This document shows, piece by piece, positions 28,672 through 38,403 of a DNA stretch of 64,000 bases; the stretch's first letter is position 1; each line of letters starts with the position of its first letter. The position numbers were made by a program, and so were the translations under genes. The stretch comes from JAHEDT01 sp963825615 (GTDB lineage: Bacteria > Desulfobacterota > Desulfuromonadia > Desulfuromonadales > BM103). Under the pieces are notes generated by a model. That model was not told where the DNA came from, did not search any database, and saw nothing but the letters and a program-made list of their open reading frames with translations. The stretch spans positions 434,001-498,000 of the forward strand of contig CAWGTV010000003.1 in the NCBI GenBank assembly GCA_963825615.1. Direction: 5' to 3'.

Positions 28672-30048
28672 ATGATGCCAAAACCAAGCATTTTGATTGT
28701 CGATGATGAGGTTTTCTTTCGGCGTCTCTTTACCGAGATTCTAACGGAAGGCGACGTTTACGAGATTGAAGCGGTGGGCTCAGGCAAGGAGGCCCTTGCC
28801 TCCCTCGCCCGCAAACCGGTCGACATCATCCTGACCGACATGGTTATGCCCGAGGTTTGCGGCCTGGAACTGATCCGCCGCACTCGCTCTTTGGATCCGG
28901 CCCCGGATATCATCCTCGCCACCAGCAATGCCACCGTGGAGACTGCCATTCAAGCTTTAAAGAGCGGCGCACGCGACTACCTGCTCAAGCCCTGCAACCC
29001 CGACCAGCTGCGTCACACCATAAAGGCCTGCATGGAGCAGCGCAGCCTGATTGCTGAAAACAGCTTGCTGCATAGCCAGATACGTCTCTATCAAAGGGGG
29101 CAGCATATCGCTGGACAGCTTGACATCGACAACCTGTTCCAAGAGGCTTTAAAATCTCTCCTCAGTGAACTGGGTGACGGTCGCGGCATGGCTTTCCTTG
29201 CCAACCAGTCCTGCATCAGTCATGTCAGTGCAATCGGCTTCGACGATGACCAGGCCAGGCTCCTCGCCGAGCAACTAATCGACCGGACCGAGGGGATGGA
29301 GCAAGCTGCGTTCCTGCACGGAAGCGACTGTCCAGAAATCACCTTGGGTGATGAAAAGCCCCTCTTCCTCTGGGTCTTCCCGATGAGCAACGGCGACCAT
29401 GAGCACGGCGCCCTGGTCCTCTGCAACAGTCTTGGCTCCGGGTTTCCGGAGAGCTGCCCTGTAGAAAACCTGTCTTTCCTTGCCGATCAGGCCGCCCTCG
29501 GCTTTCGTAACGCCTGCCAGTACCAGGGCGCCCGAGAACTGATCTACACCGACGACCTGACCGGACTTTACAACCACCGCTACTTACACATCGCCCTCGA
29601 GCAGGAGATTCGCCGCTCAGAACGCTATGGGCTGGAGTTCTCTCTGGCCTTCATCGACCTGGACCTGTTCAAGAGTATCAACGATGTACATGGGCATCTG
29701 ACCGGCAGCGCAGTCCTGCGCCAGGTCGGTGTCCTATTGCGGGAGTGCGTACGTGACGCCGACATGCTTTTTCGCTATGGCGGCGACGAGTTTACCGCCC
29801 TGCTCGTGGAAACCGACACCCGCGGGGCCAAGATAGTTGCCGAACGTATCCGTTCCGGCATCGAGAGTTTCAATTTCTCAACAAGCCAGGGGAAAACCGC
29901 TCGCTTGACCGCAACCGTCGGCCATGCCACCTACCCGATCCACGCGACCACAAAAAACGAGATGATCGAACTGGCCGACAAGGCGATGTATCTTGGCAAA
30001 CATGATCGTAACAGCGCCCGGAGCGCTTCTGAGGTCCGCAGCACATGA
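28672..30048 (+). CDS. Response regulator with GGDEF diguanylate cyclase output
   Basis: 458 residues. A receiver domain (residues 1-120: ILIVDDEVFFRRLF, the Asp in DIILTDMVMPEV, LLKPCNP) is followed by a GAF-like linker (about 125-290) and a GGDEF domain (about 300-450). The active site is RYGGDEF. The product-inhibition I-site RxxD is present as RDAD just before it, so the enzyme should make c-di-GMP and be feedback-inhibited. Its stop overlaps the next ATG as ATGA, so it was once coupled to the now decayed downstream genes. The kinase partner is not adjacent. Confidence 0.88.
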   Translation: MMPKPSILIVDDEVFFRRLFTEILTEGDVYEIEAVGSGKEALASLARKPVDIILTDMVMPEVCGLELIRRTRSLDPAPDIILATSNATVETAIQALKSGARDYLLKPCNPDQLRHTIKACMEQRSLIAENSLLHSQIRLYQRGQHIAGQLDIDNLFQEALKSLLSELGDGRGMAFLANQSCISHVSAIGFDDDQARLLAEQLIDRTEGMEQAAFLHGSDCPEITLGDEKPLFLWVFPMSNGDHEHGALVLCNSLGSGFPESCPVENLSFLADQAALGFRNACQYQGARELIYTDDLTGLYNHRYLHIALEQEIRRSERYGLEFSLAFIDLDLFKSINDVHGHLTGSAVLRQVGVLLRECVRDADMLFRYGGDEFTALLVETDTRGAKIVAERIRSGIESFNFSTSQGKTARLTATVGHATYPIHATTKNEMIELADKAMYLGKHDRNSARSASEVRST

Positions 30049-30326
30049 TCTATCGCGCCCTGGCTGCCTTGGCCCTGGGCGGCGCCCTGTTTATACTCCT
30101 GCCTGACCCTGGTCGGGCTCTCGACGTCCCGGCAACTGCTTCTGTTGCCCCGGACATCATCGAACGATATCGACTCTCCCTGGAGACTGACCAAAGCAAC
30201 CTTGTCATAGCCTCGTTGTGCCTTGGCGTCCTGGTCAGTAAGGAAATATACCTATACCAGGCAATGGCCCTTGGCGCAGCTGACACCCCGGGCTTTTTCC
30301 GATCGCCGACATCTATTTCAATATGA
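30045..30326 (+). CDS. Short exported/membrane ORF, probable truncated gene
   Basis: 93 residues starting in an ATGA overlap with the GGDEF gene. The N-terminus (MIYRALAALALGGALF) is a signal peptide or membrane anchor ending near GRALDVP. The next segment (DIIERYRLSLETDQSN) looks like the start of a TPR-type helix, then the frame runs into non-matching sequence near 30290 where cyclase-like sequence begins in another frame. It probably represents the 5' end of a longer gene cut by deletion. No function assigned. Confidence 0.4.
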   Translation: MIYRALAALALGGALFILLPDPGRALDVPATASVAPDIIERYRLSLETDQSNLVIASLCLGVLVSKEIYLYQAMALGAADTPGFFRSPTSISI

Positions 30327-30689
30327 CCATGAAAAGCATTGAACTCAGCGACCTGGAAATGCAGCGAAAAGGGGATCGTTTCAATTTAAGACAGGAATCC
30401 AGGGGGGTCTCCGCCTTACTCATGGGGATCGGCATCAACACCGGCACAGTCGTTGCCTGCAACATCGGCTCCGCCGCCAAGAGGGAATATAATGTGATAA
30501 GTGACGGGGTGAATGTTGCCGCCCGTATGCAGGGAGTTGCGTAACCTGGTGATGCCCTGATATCGGAGAACACCTATCGAAAGGTTGCCGAAACTGTGCA
30601 TGTCAGCCCACTCGAACAGATCATCTATCAAAGGGAAAAACAAAGTGGTGACGACCTACCGGGTTGACGGACTGCGCGATAACGAGTAA
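30320..30689 (+). pseudogene. Class III adenylate/guanylate cyclase, C-terminal remnant
   Basis: The frame shows GIGINTGTVVACNIGS, then REYNVISDGVNVAARMQG, the hallmark second half of a class III cyclase catalytic domain. It then meets an in-frame TAA at 30542-30544 and resumes with DALISENTYRKVAETV. After one more frame change it ends with IKGKNKVVTTYRVDGL, a normal cyclase C-terminus, and a stop at 30689. The metal-binding first half is missing. It is inactive as read. Confidence 0.75.
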
Positions 30690-30703
30690 AAAACCGTACA
30701 TTC

Positions 30704-30789
30704 ACAGGAATACAGGATACCGACGATTTAGTGATTGGTTTTCATTCTGTCTCCTGTATTCTGTCTCCTGTTTTCCATTTCCCAATCAC
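30704..30789. repeat. Tandem and inverted short repeats before hisS
   Basis: ATTCTGTCTCCTGT occurs twice in tandem (30744-30771). ACAGGAATACAGGA (30704-30717) is nearly complementary to TCCTGTATTCTGT (30752-30764), and GTGATTGG (30731-30738) pairs with CCAATCAC (30782-30789). The whole forms an imperfect palindrome about 85 bases long. Confidence 0.65.
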
Positions 30790-30811
30790 CAACTTACGGA
30801 GCCCTATCACA

Positions 30812-32071
30812 GTGAGCATTACAGGCATTAAAGGCATGAACGATATTCTGCCCGGCGACGTTGAGACCTGGCAGCATCTTGAAGCACAGGCCCGGAAGGT
30901 GTTCGGTGCCTTCGGTTACCGGGAAATTCGCGTTCCGGTCGTCGAAAAGACTGAACTCTTCTGCCGCTCGATCGGCGAGACCACCGATATCGTCGAGAAG
31001 GAGATGTACACCTTCACCGACAAGGGCGGCACCTCCATGACCCTGCGTCCTGAGGGCACGGCTCCGGTGATGCGCGCCTTCATCGAACACAAACTCTATG
31101 CCCAGGACCCGGTCTCGAAACTTTACTATATCGGCCCGATGTTCCGTCACGAGCGCCCCCAAAAAGGGCGATATCGCCAGTTCCATCAGATCGGCGCCGA
31201 AGTGATCGGCGTTGATGACCCGAAAATCGATGCTCAGGTCCTGGCCATGCTCAGCCACTATTTTGCAACGGCCAAGATCCCCGACGTCGCCTTACAGATC
31301 AACTCCCTCGGCTGTCCCGAGTGCCGCCCGGCTTATCGCGAGAGTCTGATTGCATTTCTCGAACAGCACCTCGAAGTTCTCTGTGCCGATTGTCAGCGTC
31401 GCTACCGCAGCAACCCATTACGCGTCCTGGACTGCAAGGTTCCAGGCTGCAAGGACGCCACCGTTGCGGCACCGGCCATGCTAGACAACCTCTGCATTGG
31501 CTGCAATACCCACTTCAACCAGGTCAAGGGTCATCTTGACGCATTGTCGGTCGACTACACGGTCAATCCGCGCATGGTGCGTGGCCTCGATTATTACACC
31601 AAAACGACCTTCGAGATGGTGACCAGCAGTCTCGGCGCCCAGAACGCCGTGGCGGCTGGCGGCCGCTACGATGGCTTGATACGCGACCTTGGCGGTCCCG
31701 AACTGCCCGGCATCGGCTTCGCCATCGGCCTGGAACGTCTGGCCCTGATACTCGGCGAACAGAGCATCGACCCGCCACGCCCTGAGCTTTTTATCGCAAC
31801 GCTGGGTGACTCTGCGACCAAGGCCGGCTTCGCCATGCTGACACGCCTGCAACGCCGGGGGATTCCGGTCGAAATGGAATATACCGGCAAGAGCCTCAAA
31901 GCCCAGTTACGCCGTGCCGACAAGTTGAAAACGCGCAGGGTTCTGATCCTCGGTGAGGACGAGTTGGCACGTGGTGTAGCGCAACTGCGTCACATGGATG
32001 ACAGCCTTCAGGAAGAAGTGGCCTTGGACGGGTTGGAAATCCGATTGGTCAACGAAATTCATGACGCTTGA
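30812..32071 (+). CDS. hisS: Histidyl-tRNA synthetase
   Basis: 419 residues from the GTG at 30812, chosen because HisRS proteins begin with the GIKGMNDILPGD segment seen immediately after it. An ATG frame extension to 30731 reads through repeats. Class II motifs: motif 2 FRHERPQKGRYRQFHQ, the histidine-specific GLDYYTKTTFE, and motif 3 in GFAIGLERL. A Cys-rich insert (GCPECRPAYR, CADCQRRY) is present, as in many bacterial HisRS. It lies 97 bases before aspS; the hisS-aspS pair is common in bacteria. Charges tRNA-His in the cytoplasm. Confidence 0.95.
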   Translation: MSITGIKGMNDILPGDVETWQHLEAQARKVFGAFGYREIRVPVVEKTELFCRSIGETTDIVEKEMYTFTDKGGTSMTLRPEGTAPVMRAFIEHKLYAQDPVSKLYYIGPMFRHERPQKGRYRQFHQIGAEVIGVDDPKIDAQVLAMLSHYFATAKIPDVALQINSLGCPECRPAYRESLIAFLEQHLEVLCADCQRRYRSNPLRVLDCKVPGCKDATVAAPAMLDNLCIGCNTHFNQVKGHLDALSVDYTVNPRMVRGLDYYTKTTFEMVTSSLGAQNAVAAGGRYDGLIRDLGGPELPGIGFAIGLERLALILGEQSIDPPRPELFIATLGDSATKAGFAMLTRLQRRGIPVEMEYTGKSLKAQLRRADKLKTRRVLILGEDELARGVAQLRHMDDSLQEEVALDGLEIRLVNEIHDA

Positions 32072-32168
32072 CGCTCCCTGGGAGCACCGATATAATGTGC
32101 GCTTGCCTTGGCCAGGATGACCTGGTCAGGTGTGTTCATCACAACAAAAATTTTAAGGAGTTACCCCC

Positions 32169-33970
32169 TTGAGCGACATACTCGGAGACTGGAAAAGAAC
32201 GCATTTCTGCGGTGAATTGCGCAAAGAGCATATCGGCCAGCAGGTCTGTCTGATGGGGTGGGTGCATCGCCGCCGCGACCATGGTGGTCTGATCTTCATT
32301 GACCTGCGCGACCGGACCGGTATCAGCCAGTTGGCACTCGATCCGGACCGCGACCCGGAAGCTCATGCCAAGGGCGAAGCGATTCGCAATGAATTCGTCA
32401 TCGCAGCGGTCGGTAAAATCTCCCCCGCCCTGCCGGTACGGTCAATCCGAAGATGCCCACTGGCGAGATCGAAATCGAAATCAGCGAACTGCGCATCCTC
32501 AACGTCGCCAAGACTCCGCCCTTCATGCTCGACGAATTCACCGACGTCGCCGAGAACCTGCGTCTCAAGTACCGTTATCTCGACCTGCGCCGCGAAGCGA
32601 TCCAGAAAAACCTGATCCTGCGTCACCAGGTGGCCCAGACAGTGCGCGGCTACCTGACGGAAAACGGCTTCCTGGAAATCGAGACGCCGATGCTGACCAA
32701 GAGCACCCCGGAGGGCGCCCGCGACTATCTGGTACCGAGCCGGGTCAACCTCGGCAATTTTTATGCGCTGCCGCAATCTCCCCAGATCTTCAAGCAGCTG
32801 CTCATGGTTTCCGGTTTTGACCGTTACTTCCAGATCGTCAGGTGCTTCCGCGATGAAGACCTGCGCGCCGACCGGCAGCCCGAATTCACCCAGATCGACT
32901 GCGAACTCTCTTTCGTCGATCGCGACGATGTCATGTCGGTCATGGAAGGGATGATTGCCAAGGTCTTCAAGTCCGCCATCAATGTCGACATCACCCTGCC
33001 GGTTGCACGCATCACCTATACAGAGGCGCTGGAGCGTTACGGTGTTGACAACCCTGATCTGCGATTTGCCATGGAACTGGTCAACATCACCGATATTGTC
33101 AAGAATTCTGGCTTCAAGGTGTTTGCCGATGTCGCCGCAAAAGGTGGTCTGGTCAAGGCGATGAACGCCAAGGGGTGCGCGACCTTCTCCCGCAAGGAAC
33201 TGGACGACCTGACCGATTTTGTCGCCATCTACGGCGCCAAGGGGCTGGCCTGGGTCAAGGTCCAGGAAGATGGCAAATGGCAGTCGCCGATCACCAAGTT
33301 TTTTACGGCACAGGAACTCGCTGATATCGATACTGCCCTCAACGCGCAGCCTGGCGACCTGCTGCTTTTCGGTGCGGACAAGCCTTCTGTCGCCAATGAA
33401 GCGCTGGGTCGTCTGCGCGGCCACCTTGGCAACAAGCTCGGGTTGACCGATCCGAACAGCTACAAGTTCGTCTGGGTGACCGACTTCCCGCTACTCGAAT
33501 GGGACGGTGAGACGCGCCGTCACGTCGCTGTCCATCATCCCTTCACGGCACCGCTCGACGAAGACATCCCGCTGCTCGACACCGAGCCCGGCAAAGCGCG
33601 GGCAAAAGCTTACGACCTGGTCCTCAACGGTTCGGAAATCGGCGGAGGCAGTATTCGTATCCACGACCAGAAGGTCCAAAGCAGGATGTTCGACCTGCTC
33701 GGTATCGGTGAAGAGGAAGCCCGGCAAAAATTCGGTTTTCTTCTGGATGCCCTCGAGTACGGTGCGCCACCTCACGGCGGTATCGCCTTCGGCCTTGACC
33801 GGGTCATGATGATCCTGACCGGTGCCAGCTCAATCCGTGACGTCATTGCCTTCCCAAAAACCCAGAAAGCAACCTGCCTCATGTCAGAAGCACCTGGGGT
33901 TGTCGATGAAAAGCAACTGCGCGAGCTGGGCATTCGTCTGGCGGCACACTCACAGCAGAAACAGGCATAA
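32169..33970 (+). CDS. aspS: Aspartyl-tRNA synthetase, one apparent frameshift
   Basis: About 600 residues in total. The TTG start at 32169 has AAGGAG 9 bases upstream. The N-terminal anticodon-binding OB fold is seen (VCLMGWVHRRRDHGGLIFIDLRD is broken here as GWVHRRRDHGG and DLRDRTG). The frame changes near 32433; adding one C to the C5 run there restores the expected RPAGTVNPKMPTG. The catalytic part has FLEIETPMLTKSTPEGARD, FRDEDLRADRQPEFTQID and GIAFGLDRVMM. Because this gene is essential, the indel is almost surely a sequence error. Confidence 0.92.
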
Positions 33971-34003
33971 GCCCTCTCTAGTTTGAAATGGATTGAACGA
34001 CTT

Positions 34004-34693
34004 ATGTTGCGTTGTCTGCTCTTTTTGACTATTGCTGTCCTTGCAAGTTCCTGCGCCAAGCCGCCGCATCTGGAAATGGATGCGGCGGAATATATGGTCA
34101 ACAGGGCGCATGAGAAGCAGGCCTTGGAATTTGCTCCCTCTGAATATGAGGCGGCACAAACGGCCCTGACAGACGCGCGCAAAGCCATGCAAGATGCAGA
34201 GTATGCCGCCGCCCGTGACTCCCTGGGATTTGCTCTCAAACACGCCCGCCGGGCGGTTATCCTCGCCGAAGAGGGACAGGCCAAACAAGCAGCGGAAGCC
34301 GCAGCGCGAGCCATCGAAGAGGAAAAAGCCCGCCAGAGCCGCCAAAAGACCCAGCCAGAAGAAACCGCGCGCAAGCAGCAAGTGGCCACCGCCCCCACCA
34401 AACCCGCGCCAAAACCGCTGCCAAAAACGGTACCGACGACAAGCTACAACGTCAACGAAGGGGAGACCCTATGGACAATTTCCGCACAGCCGCAAGTCTA
34501 TGGCGACGGCTTGCTGTGGCCGCTTCTGTACCAGGCGAATCGTGACCAGATCAAGGACCCACGCCAGATCTTTCCGGGACAGACCCTCAGCATCCGTCGG
34601 GACATGACCGAAAAAGACGTTGAAGAAGCCCGTCAAAAAGCACTAGAATCGGATATTTTCCCGGTTCCTGAGCCTGTCTCAGACAAACAGTAG
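34004..34693 (+). CDS. Lipoprotein with C-terminal LysM domain
   Basis: About 229 residues. The N-terminus (CLLFLTIAVLASSC) is a lipoprotein signal. A DUF4398-like helical region follows (LEFAPSEYEAAQTALTDARK), then an Ala/Lys/Glu-rich coiled section and a Pro-rich linker. A LysM peptidoglycan-binding domain ends the protein (NVNEGETLWTISAQPQVYG, NPx-like LLYQANRDQIKDP, GQTLSIRRD). It probably tethers the outer membrane or an envelope complex to the cell wall. A TTG at 33983 in frame is an alternative start. It follows aspS by 33 bases. Confidence 0.75.
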   Translation: MLRCLLFLTIAVLASSCAKPPHLEMDAAEYMVNRAHEKQALEFAPSEYEAAQTALTDARKAMQDAEYAAARDSLGFALKHARRAVILAEEGQAKQAAEAAARAIEEEKARQSRQKTQPEETARKQQVATAPTKPAPKPLPKTVPTTSYNVNEGETLWTISAQPQVYGDGLLWPLLYQANRDQIKDPRQIFPGQTLSIRRDMTEKDVEEARQKALESDIFPVPEPVSDKQ

Positions 34694-34903
34694 AAAACTG
34701 TTTCGGAGTTGTTCGGCAGCTCTGGGAGGCCGGTCGATAGCTTGCCTATGAACCAGAACAAACACGCCCCACATGCCGGCATAAAGCCAAAAGCTGTCAC
34801 CCTCACGGACCACTCCAGACGTCCCACCATTTCACTATAAACTTGTTATTTTTTGATTAAAATCTCGCCTGTCTTTGAGCACCGGGAAGCCCACTTTTTT
34901 TCC

Positions 34904-34937
34904 TTGACAGTCATAAAGTCGTTTGTATACTGTATAC
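34904..34937 (+). promoter_or_regulatory. icd promoter overlapped by TCA-cycle operator
   Basis: TTGACA (34904-34909), a 16-base spacer and TATACT (34926-34931) give a strong sigma-70 promoter. The palindromic GTATACTGTATAC (34925-34937) covers the -10 box and shares its 11-base core with the sites before acnB and kor. This is the layout of a steric repressor site. Confidence 0.78.
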
Positions 34938-35023
34938 ACCTTTCCGCAAGGCATACTTGCGCGTTTTTCTTTTATCATTCTGCCTCTGGCAATTCTGATA
35001 TCAAACCTCAACAGGAGAGAGAC

Positions 35024-37253
35024 ATGGCATCGAAGATTATCTGGTCAGAAATTGATGAAGCACCCGCATTGGCAACTTACGCTTTTCTCCCGATCGTACA
35101 GGCATTTACCAAGGGAACGGGCGTTGAGGTTGAAACCAGGGACATTTCCCTTTCCGGCCGCATCATTGCAAACTTTCCCGACAAGCTGACGGAAGCACAG
35201 AAGATCCCCGACTACCTGGCCGAATTGGGCGAGTTGGTCAAGACCCCCGCAGCCAATGTCATCAAGCTGCCGAACATCAGTGCCTCGGTCCCGCAGCTGC
35301 AGGACGCCATCAAAGAGCTCCAGCAAAAAGGCTACGATATACCCAGCTATCCCGAAGAGGCCAACACCCCTGAAGAGAAAGAGCTGCAGGCACGCTTTGC
35401 CAAGTGCCTCGGCTCCGCCGTCAACCCGGTCCTGCGTGAAGGCAACTCCGATCGCCGCGCCGCCGCTTCGGTCAAGAAATTCGCTCAGAAGCACCCACAC
35501 CGCATGATGCAGCCATGGCCGCCCAAGGGAGAGTCCCAGTGCCGCGTGGCGCACATGTCCGGCGGCGACTTCTACGCATCTGAGAAATCGGTCACCATGG
35601 ACAAGGCCGACACGGTCAAGATCGAGTTCGTCGGTGCCGACGGCAAATCGAAAACCCTCAAGGAAGGTCTGAAGCTGCAGGCCGGCGAAGTCCTCGACAG
35701 CTCGGTCATGAACGTGGCCGCCCTGCGCAAGTTCTACGCTGAAACCATCACGGAAGCCAAGCAGAAGGGCGTACTGCTCTCGCTGCACCTCAAGGCGACC
35801 ATGATGAAGATTTCCGACCCAATCATGTTCGGCCATTGCGTCAAAGTTTACTTCAAAGAGGCACTTGACAAGCACGCCGACACCCTCAAGTCGATCGGCG
35901 CCAACCCGAACATGGGCCTAGGTGATATCCTCGCCAAGCTCGACAAGCTGCCGGCCGCCAAAAAGGCCGAGATCGAGGCCGACATCAACGCCTGCTACGC
36001 CAAGCAGCCGGCTCTGGCCATGGTCGACTCGCGCAAGAACATCACCAACCTGCACGTGCCCAACGACGTCATCGTCGATGCTTCGATGCCCAACGTCGTT
36101 CGTGACGGCGGCAAGATGTGGAACCTGCAGGACCAGCTCCAGGACACCATCGCCATGGTCCCCGACCGCTGCTACGCCACCATGTACCGCGAGATCATCG
36201 AGGATGCCAAGCGCAACGGCCAGTTCAACCCGGCGACCATGGGCAGCGTCTCGAACGTCGGCCTGATGGCCCAGAAAGCTGAAGAATACGGCTCCCACGA
36301 CAAGACGTTCGAAGCCCCGGCCAACGGTGTCATCCGCATCGTCAACGCCGCCGGCAAGACCCTGCTCGAGCAGAAGGTCGAGACCGGCGACATCTTCCGC
36401 GCCTGCCAGGCCAAAGACGAGCCGATCAAGGACTGGGTCAAGCTGGCGGTCAATCGCGCCAAGGCGTCCGGCGAACCGGCCATCTTCTGGCTCGACGAAA
36501 AACGCGGCCACGATGCCGAAATCATCAAGAAGGTCAACAAGTACCTGCCCGAGTTCGACACCAAGGGGCTGGATATCCGCATTATGCCTCCGGTCGACGC
36601 GATGAACTTCTCCCTCGAGCGCATCCGCAAGGGGCTGAACACCATCTCGGTGACCGGCAACGTGCTCAGGGATTACCTGACCGACCTCTTCCCGATCCTC
36701 GAGCTGGGCACCAGCGCCCGCATGCTCTCCATCGTTCCCCTGCTGGCGGGCGGCGGCCTGTTCGAAACCGGCGCCGGCGGTTCGGCTCCCAAGCACGTGC
36801 AGCAGTTCCTCAAGGAAGGACATACCCGCTGGGATTCCCTCGGAGAGTACTGCGCCTTGGTGCCATCCCTCGAGCTGTGCGCTACCAACGACAAGAACCC
36901 CAAGGCGAAGATTCTCGCCGATACCCTCGACCAGGCCATCGGCACCTACCTGGAGAACCAGAAGCTGCCGTCCCGCAAGGTGAAAGAGATCGACAACCGC
37001 GGCAGCAGCTTCTACCTCGGCCTCTACTGGGCCCAGGCGCTGGCCGCCCAGGACAAGGACGCCTCCTTGAAGGCACGCTTTGCCAAGGTTGCCAAGCAAC
37101 TCGAGGAGAATGCCGCGAAGATCGACAAGGAGCTGATCGACTGCCAGGGCTCACCGGTCGACATCGGCGGCTACTTCCGCCCCGATCCGGTTCAAGGCAG
37201 ACAAAGCAATGCGCCCCAGCGCAACTCTGAATGCGATTATCGACAGCATGTAA
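35024..37253 (+). CDS. icd: NADP-dependent isocitrate dehydrogenase, monomeric type
   Basis: About 742 residues, the usual length of IDH-II. It oxidatively decarboxylates isocitrate to 2-oxoglutarate. Typical stretches are IIWSEIDEAPALATYAFLP at the start, GNSDRRAAASVKKFAQKHPH (substrate binding), SLHLKATMMKISDPIMFGH, and GTSARMLSIVPLLAGGGLFETGAGG. AGGAGAGA precedes the ATG at 35024. Near 37187 one extra base changes frame; removing it restores the normal end (ADKAMRPSATLNAIIDSM, stop 37251-37253). It is followed by mdh and preceded by the operator-promoter described above. Confidence 0.94.
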
Positions 37254-37261
37254 TAACGGCC

Positions 37262-37288
37262 GGGACGGAGCACAAACTGCTCCGTCCC
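37262..37288 (+). terminator. Hairpin between icd and mdh
   Basis: GGGACGGAGCA / TGCTCCGTCCC, 11 perfect pairs with loop CAAAC, 8 bases after the icd stop. Only a weak T tract follows (GATTACTT), so it may be a partial terminator or an mRNA stability/processing element that sets the icd to mdh ratio. Confidence 0.6.
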
Positions 37289-37322
37289 GATTACTTATCC
37301 AACTCATTAGAGGAGAGAGACA

Positions 37323-38279
37323 ATGGCAAGACCAAAAATTGCATTGATTGGTGGTGGACAGATCGGTGGCGTGCTTGCTCAGCTGTGCGCCCTGCGCGAA
37401 CTGGGCGACGTGGTGATGTTCGACATCGTCGAAGGCCTGCCCCAAGGGAAGATGCTCGACATCGCCGAGGCCGCCCCGGTTGACGGCTTCGACGTCAACC
37501 TGAAAGGGACCAACAGCTACGAAGACATCAAGGGCTCCGACGTCGTCATCGTCACCGCCGGTCTCCCCCGCAAACCGGGCATGAGCCGCGACGACCTGAT
37601 CGAAGTCAACTCCAAGATCATGACCTCGGTTGCCGAGGGGATCAAGAAGTTTGCCCCGAAGGCGCTGGTCATCGTCATCTCCAACCCCCTCGACGCCATG
37701 GTCACCCTGTGCCAGAAGATCACCGGCTTCCCCTACAATCGCGTTATCGGCCAGGCCGGCGTGCTCGACTCGGCCCGTTTCAAGGCATTCATCGCCTGGG
37801 AACTGGGCGTATCGGTCAAGGATGTCAATGCCATGACCCTCGGCGGCCACGGCGACGACATGGTGCCGCTGGTGCGTTACGCCAGCGTTCAGGGGATTCC
37901 GGTCCTCGAACTGCTCGAGAAAAAGTACAAGTCGAAGAAGAAAGCCAAGGAAGTCATGGACGCCATGGTCAAGCGTACCCGTGGCGCCGGCGGTGAAGTG
38001 GTTGCCCTGCTCAAGACCGGCTCGGCTTTCTACAGCCCGGCCTCCTCGGCAATCGCCATGGCCGAATCGTTCCTCAAGGACCAGAAGCGCGTCCTGCCGA
38101 CCTGCGTCTACCTGAATGGCGAGTTCGGCATCAAAGGCTACTACGTCGGCGTGCCGGTTGTGATCGGTGCCAAAGGTGCGGAGAAGGTGCTTGAGTTCAA
38201 ACTTGACGCAGAAGAGCAGGCGATGATGGACAAGTCGGTTGCCGCCGTCAAGGGTCTGGTGGACAGCCTCAAGTTCTAA
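37323..38279 (+). CDS. mdh: Malate dehydrogenase, LDH-like type
   Basis: 318 residues. NAD-binding fold IALIGGGQIGGVLAQL with the acidic partner in MFDIVEG; substrate loop GLPRKPGMSRDDL with Arg residues for malate; SNPLDAMV; catalytic His in TLGGHGDDMVPLVRYA. The length and motifs match the tetrameric LDH-type MDH of bacteria, which interconverts malate and oxaloacetate. GAGGAGAGAGACA precedes the ATG. It lies 69 bases after icd and is followed by a strong hairpin terminator. Confidence 0.95.
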   Translation: MARPKIALIGGGQIGGVLAQLCALRELGDVVMFDIVEGLPQGKMLDIAEAAPVDGFDVNLKGTNSYEDIKGSDVVIVTAGLPRKPGMSRDDLIEVNSKIMTSVAEGIKKFAPKALVIVISNPLDAMVTLCQKITGFPYNRVIGQAGVLDSARFKAFIAWELGVSVKDVNAMTLGGHGDDMVPLVRYASVQGIPVLELLEKKYKSKKKAKEVMDAMVKRTRGAGGEVVALLKTGSAFYSPASSAIAMAESFLKDQKRVLPTCVYLNGEFGIKGYYVGVPVVIGAKGAEKVLEFKLDAEEQAMMDKSVAAVKGLVDSLKF

Positions 38280-38307
38280 GCCACCTCGGCCTCTTTTTTG
38301 AGTCCAG

Positions 38308-38335
38308 AGAAGGGCAATGGCGACATTGCCCTTCT
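38308..38335 (+). terminator. Intrinsic terminator after mdh
   Basis: AGAAGGGCAATG / CATTGCCCTTCT, 12 perfect pairs around a GCGA loop, followed by TGCTTAT. It separates icd-mdh from the kor genes, which have their own operator. Confidence 0.8.
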
Positions 38336-38403
38336 TGCTTATCCTGACTGTAATTTGAGTGTGTTTCGCGGATTTTGTTTAGCTACGCTAAATATACGGA
38401 AAA

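Noticed and set aside
35918..37099. Long open frame (about 390 codons) on the strand opposite icd
   Set aside because: It mirrors the codon pattern of icd, has no recognisable domain and no start signal. High-GC genes often leave such antisense frames.
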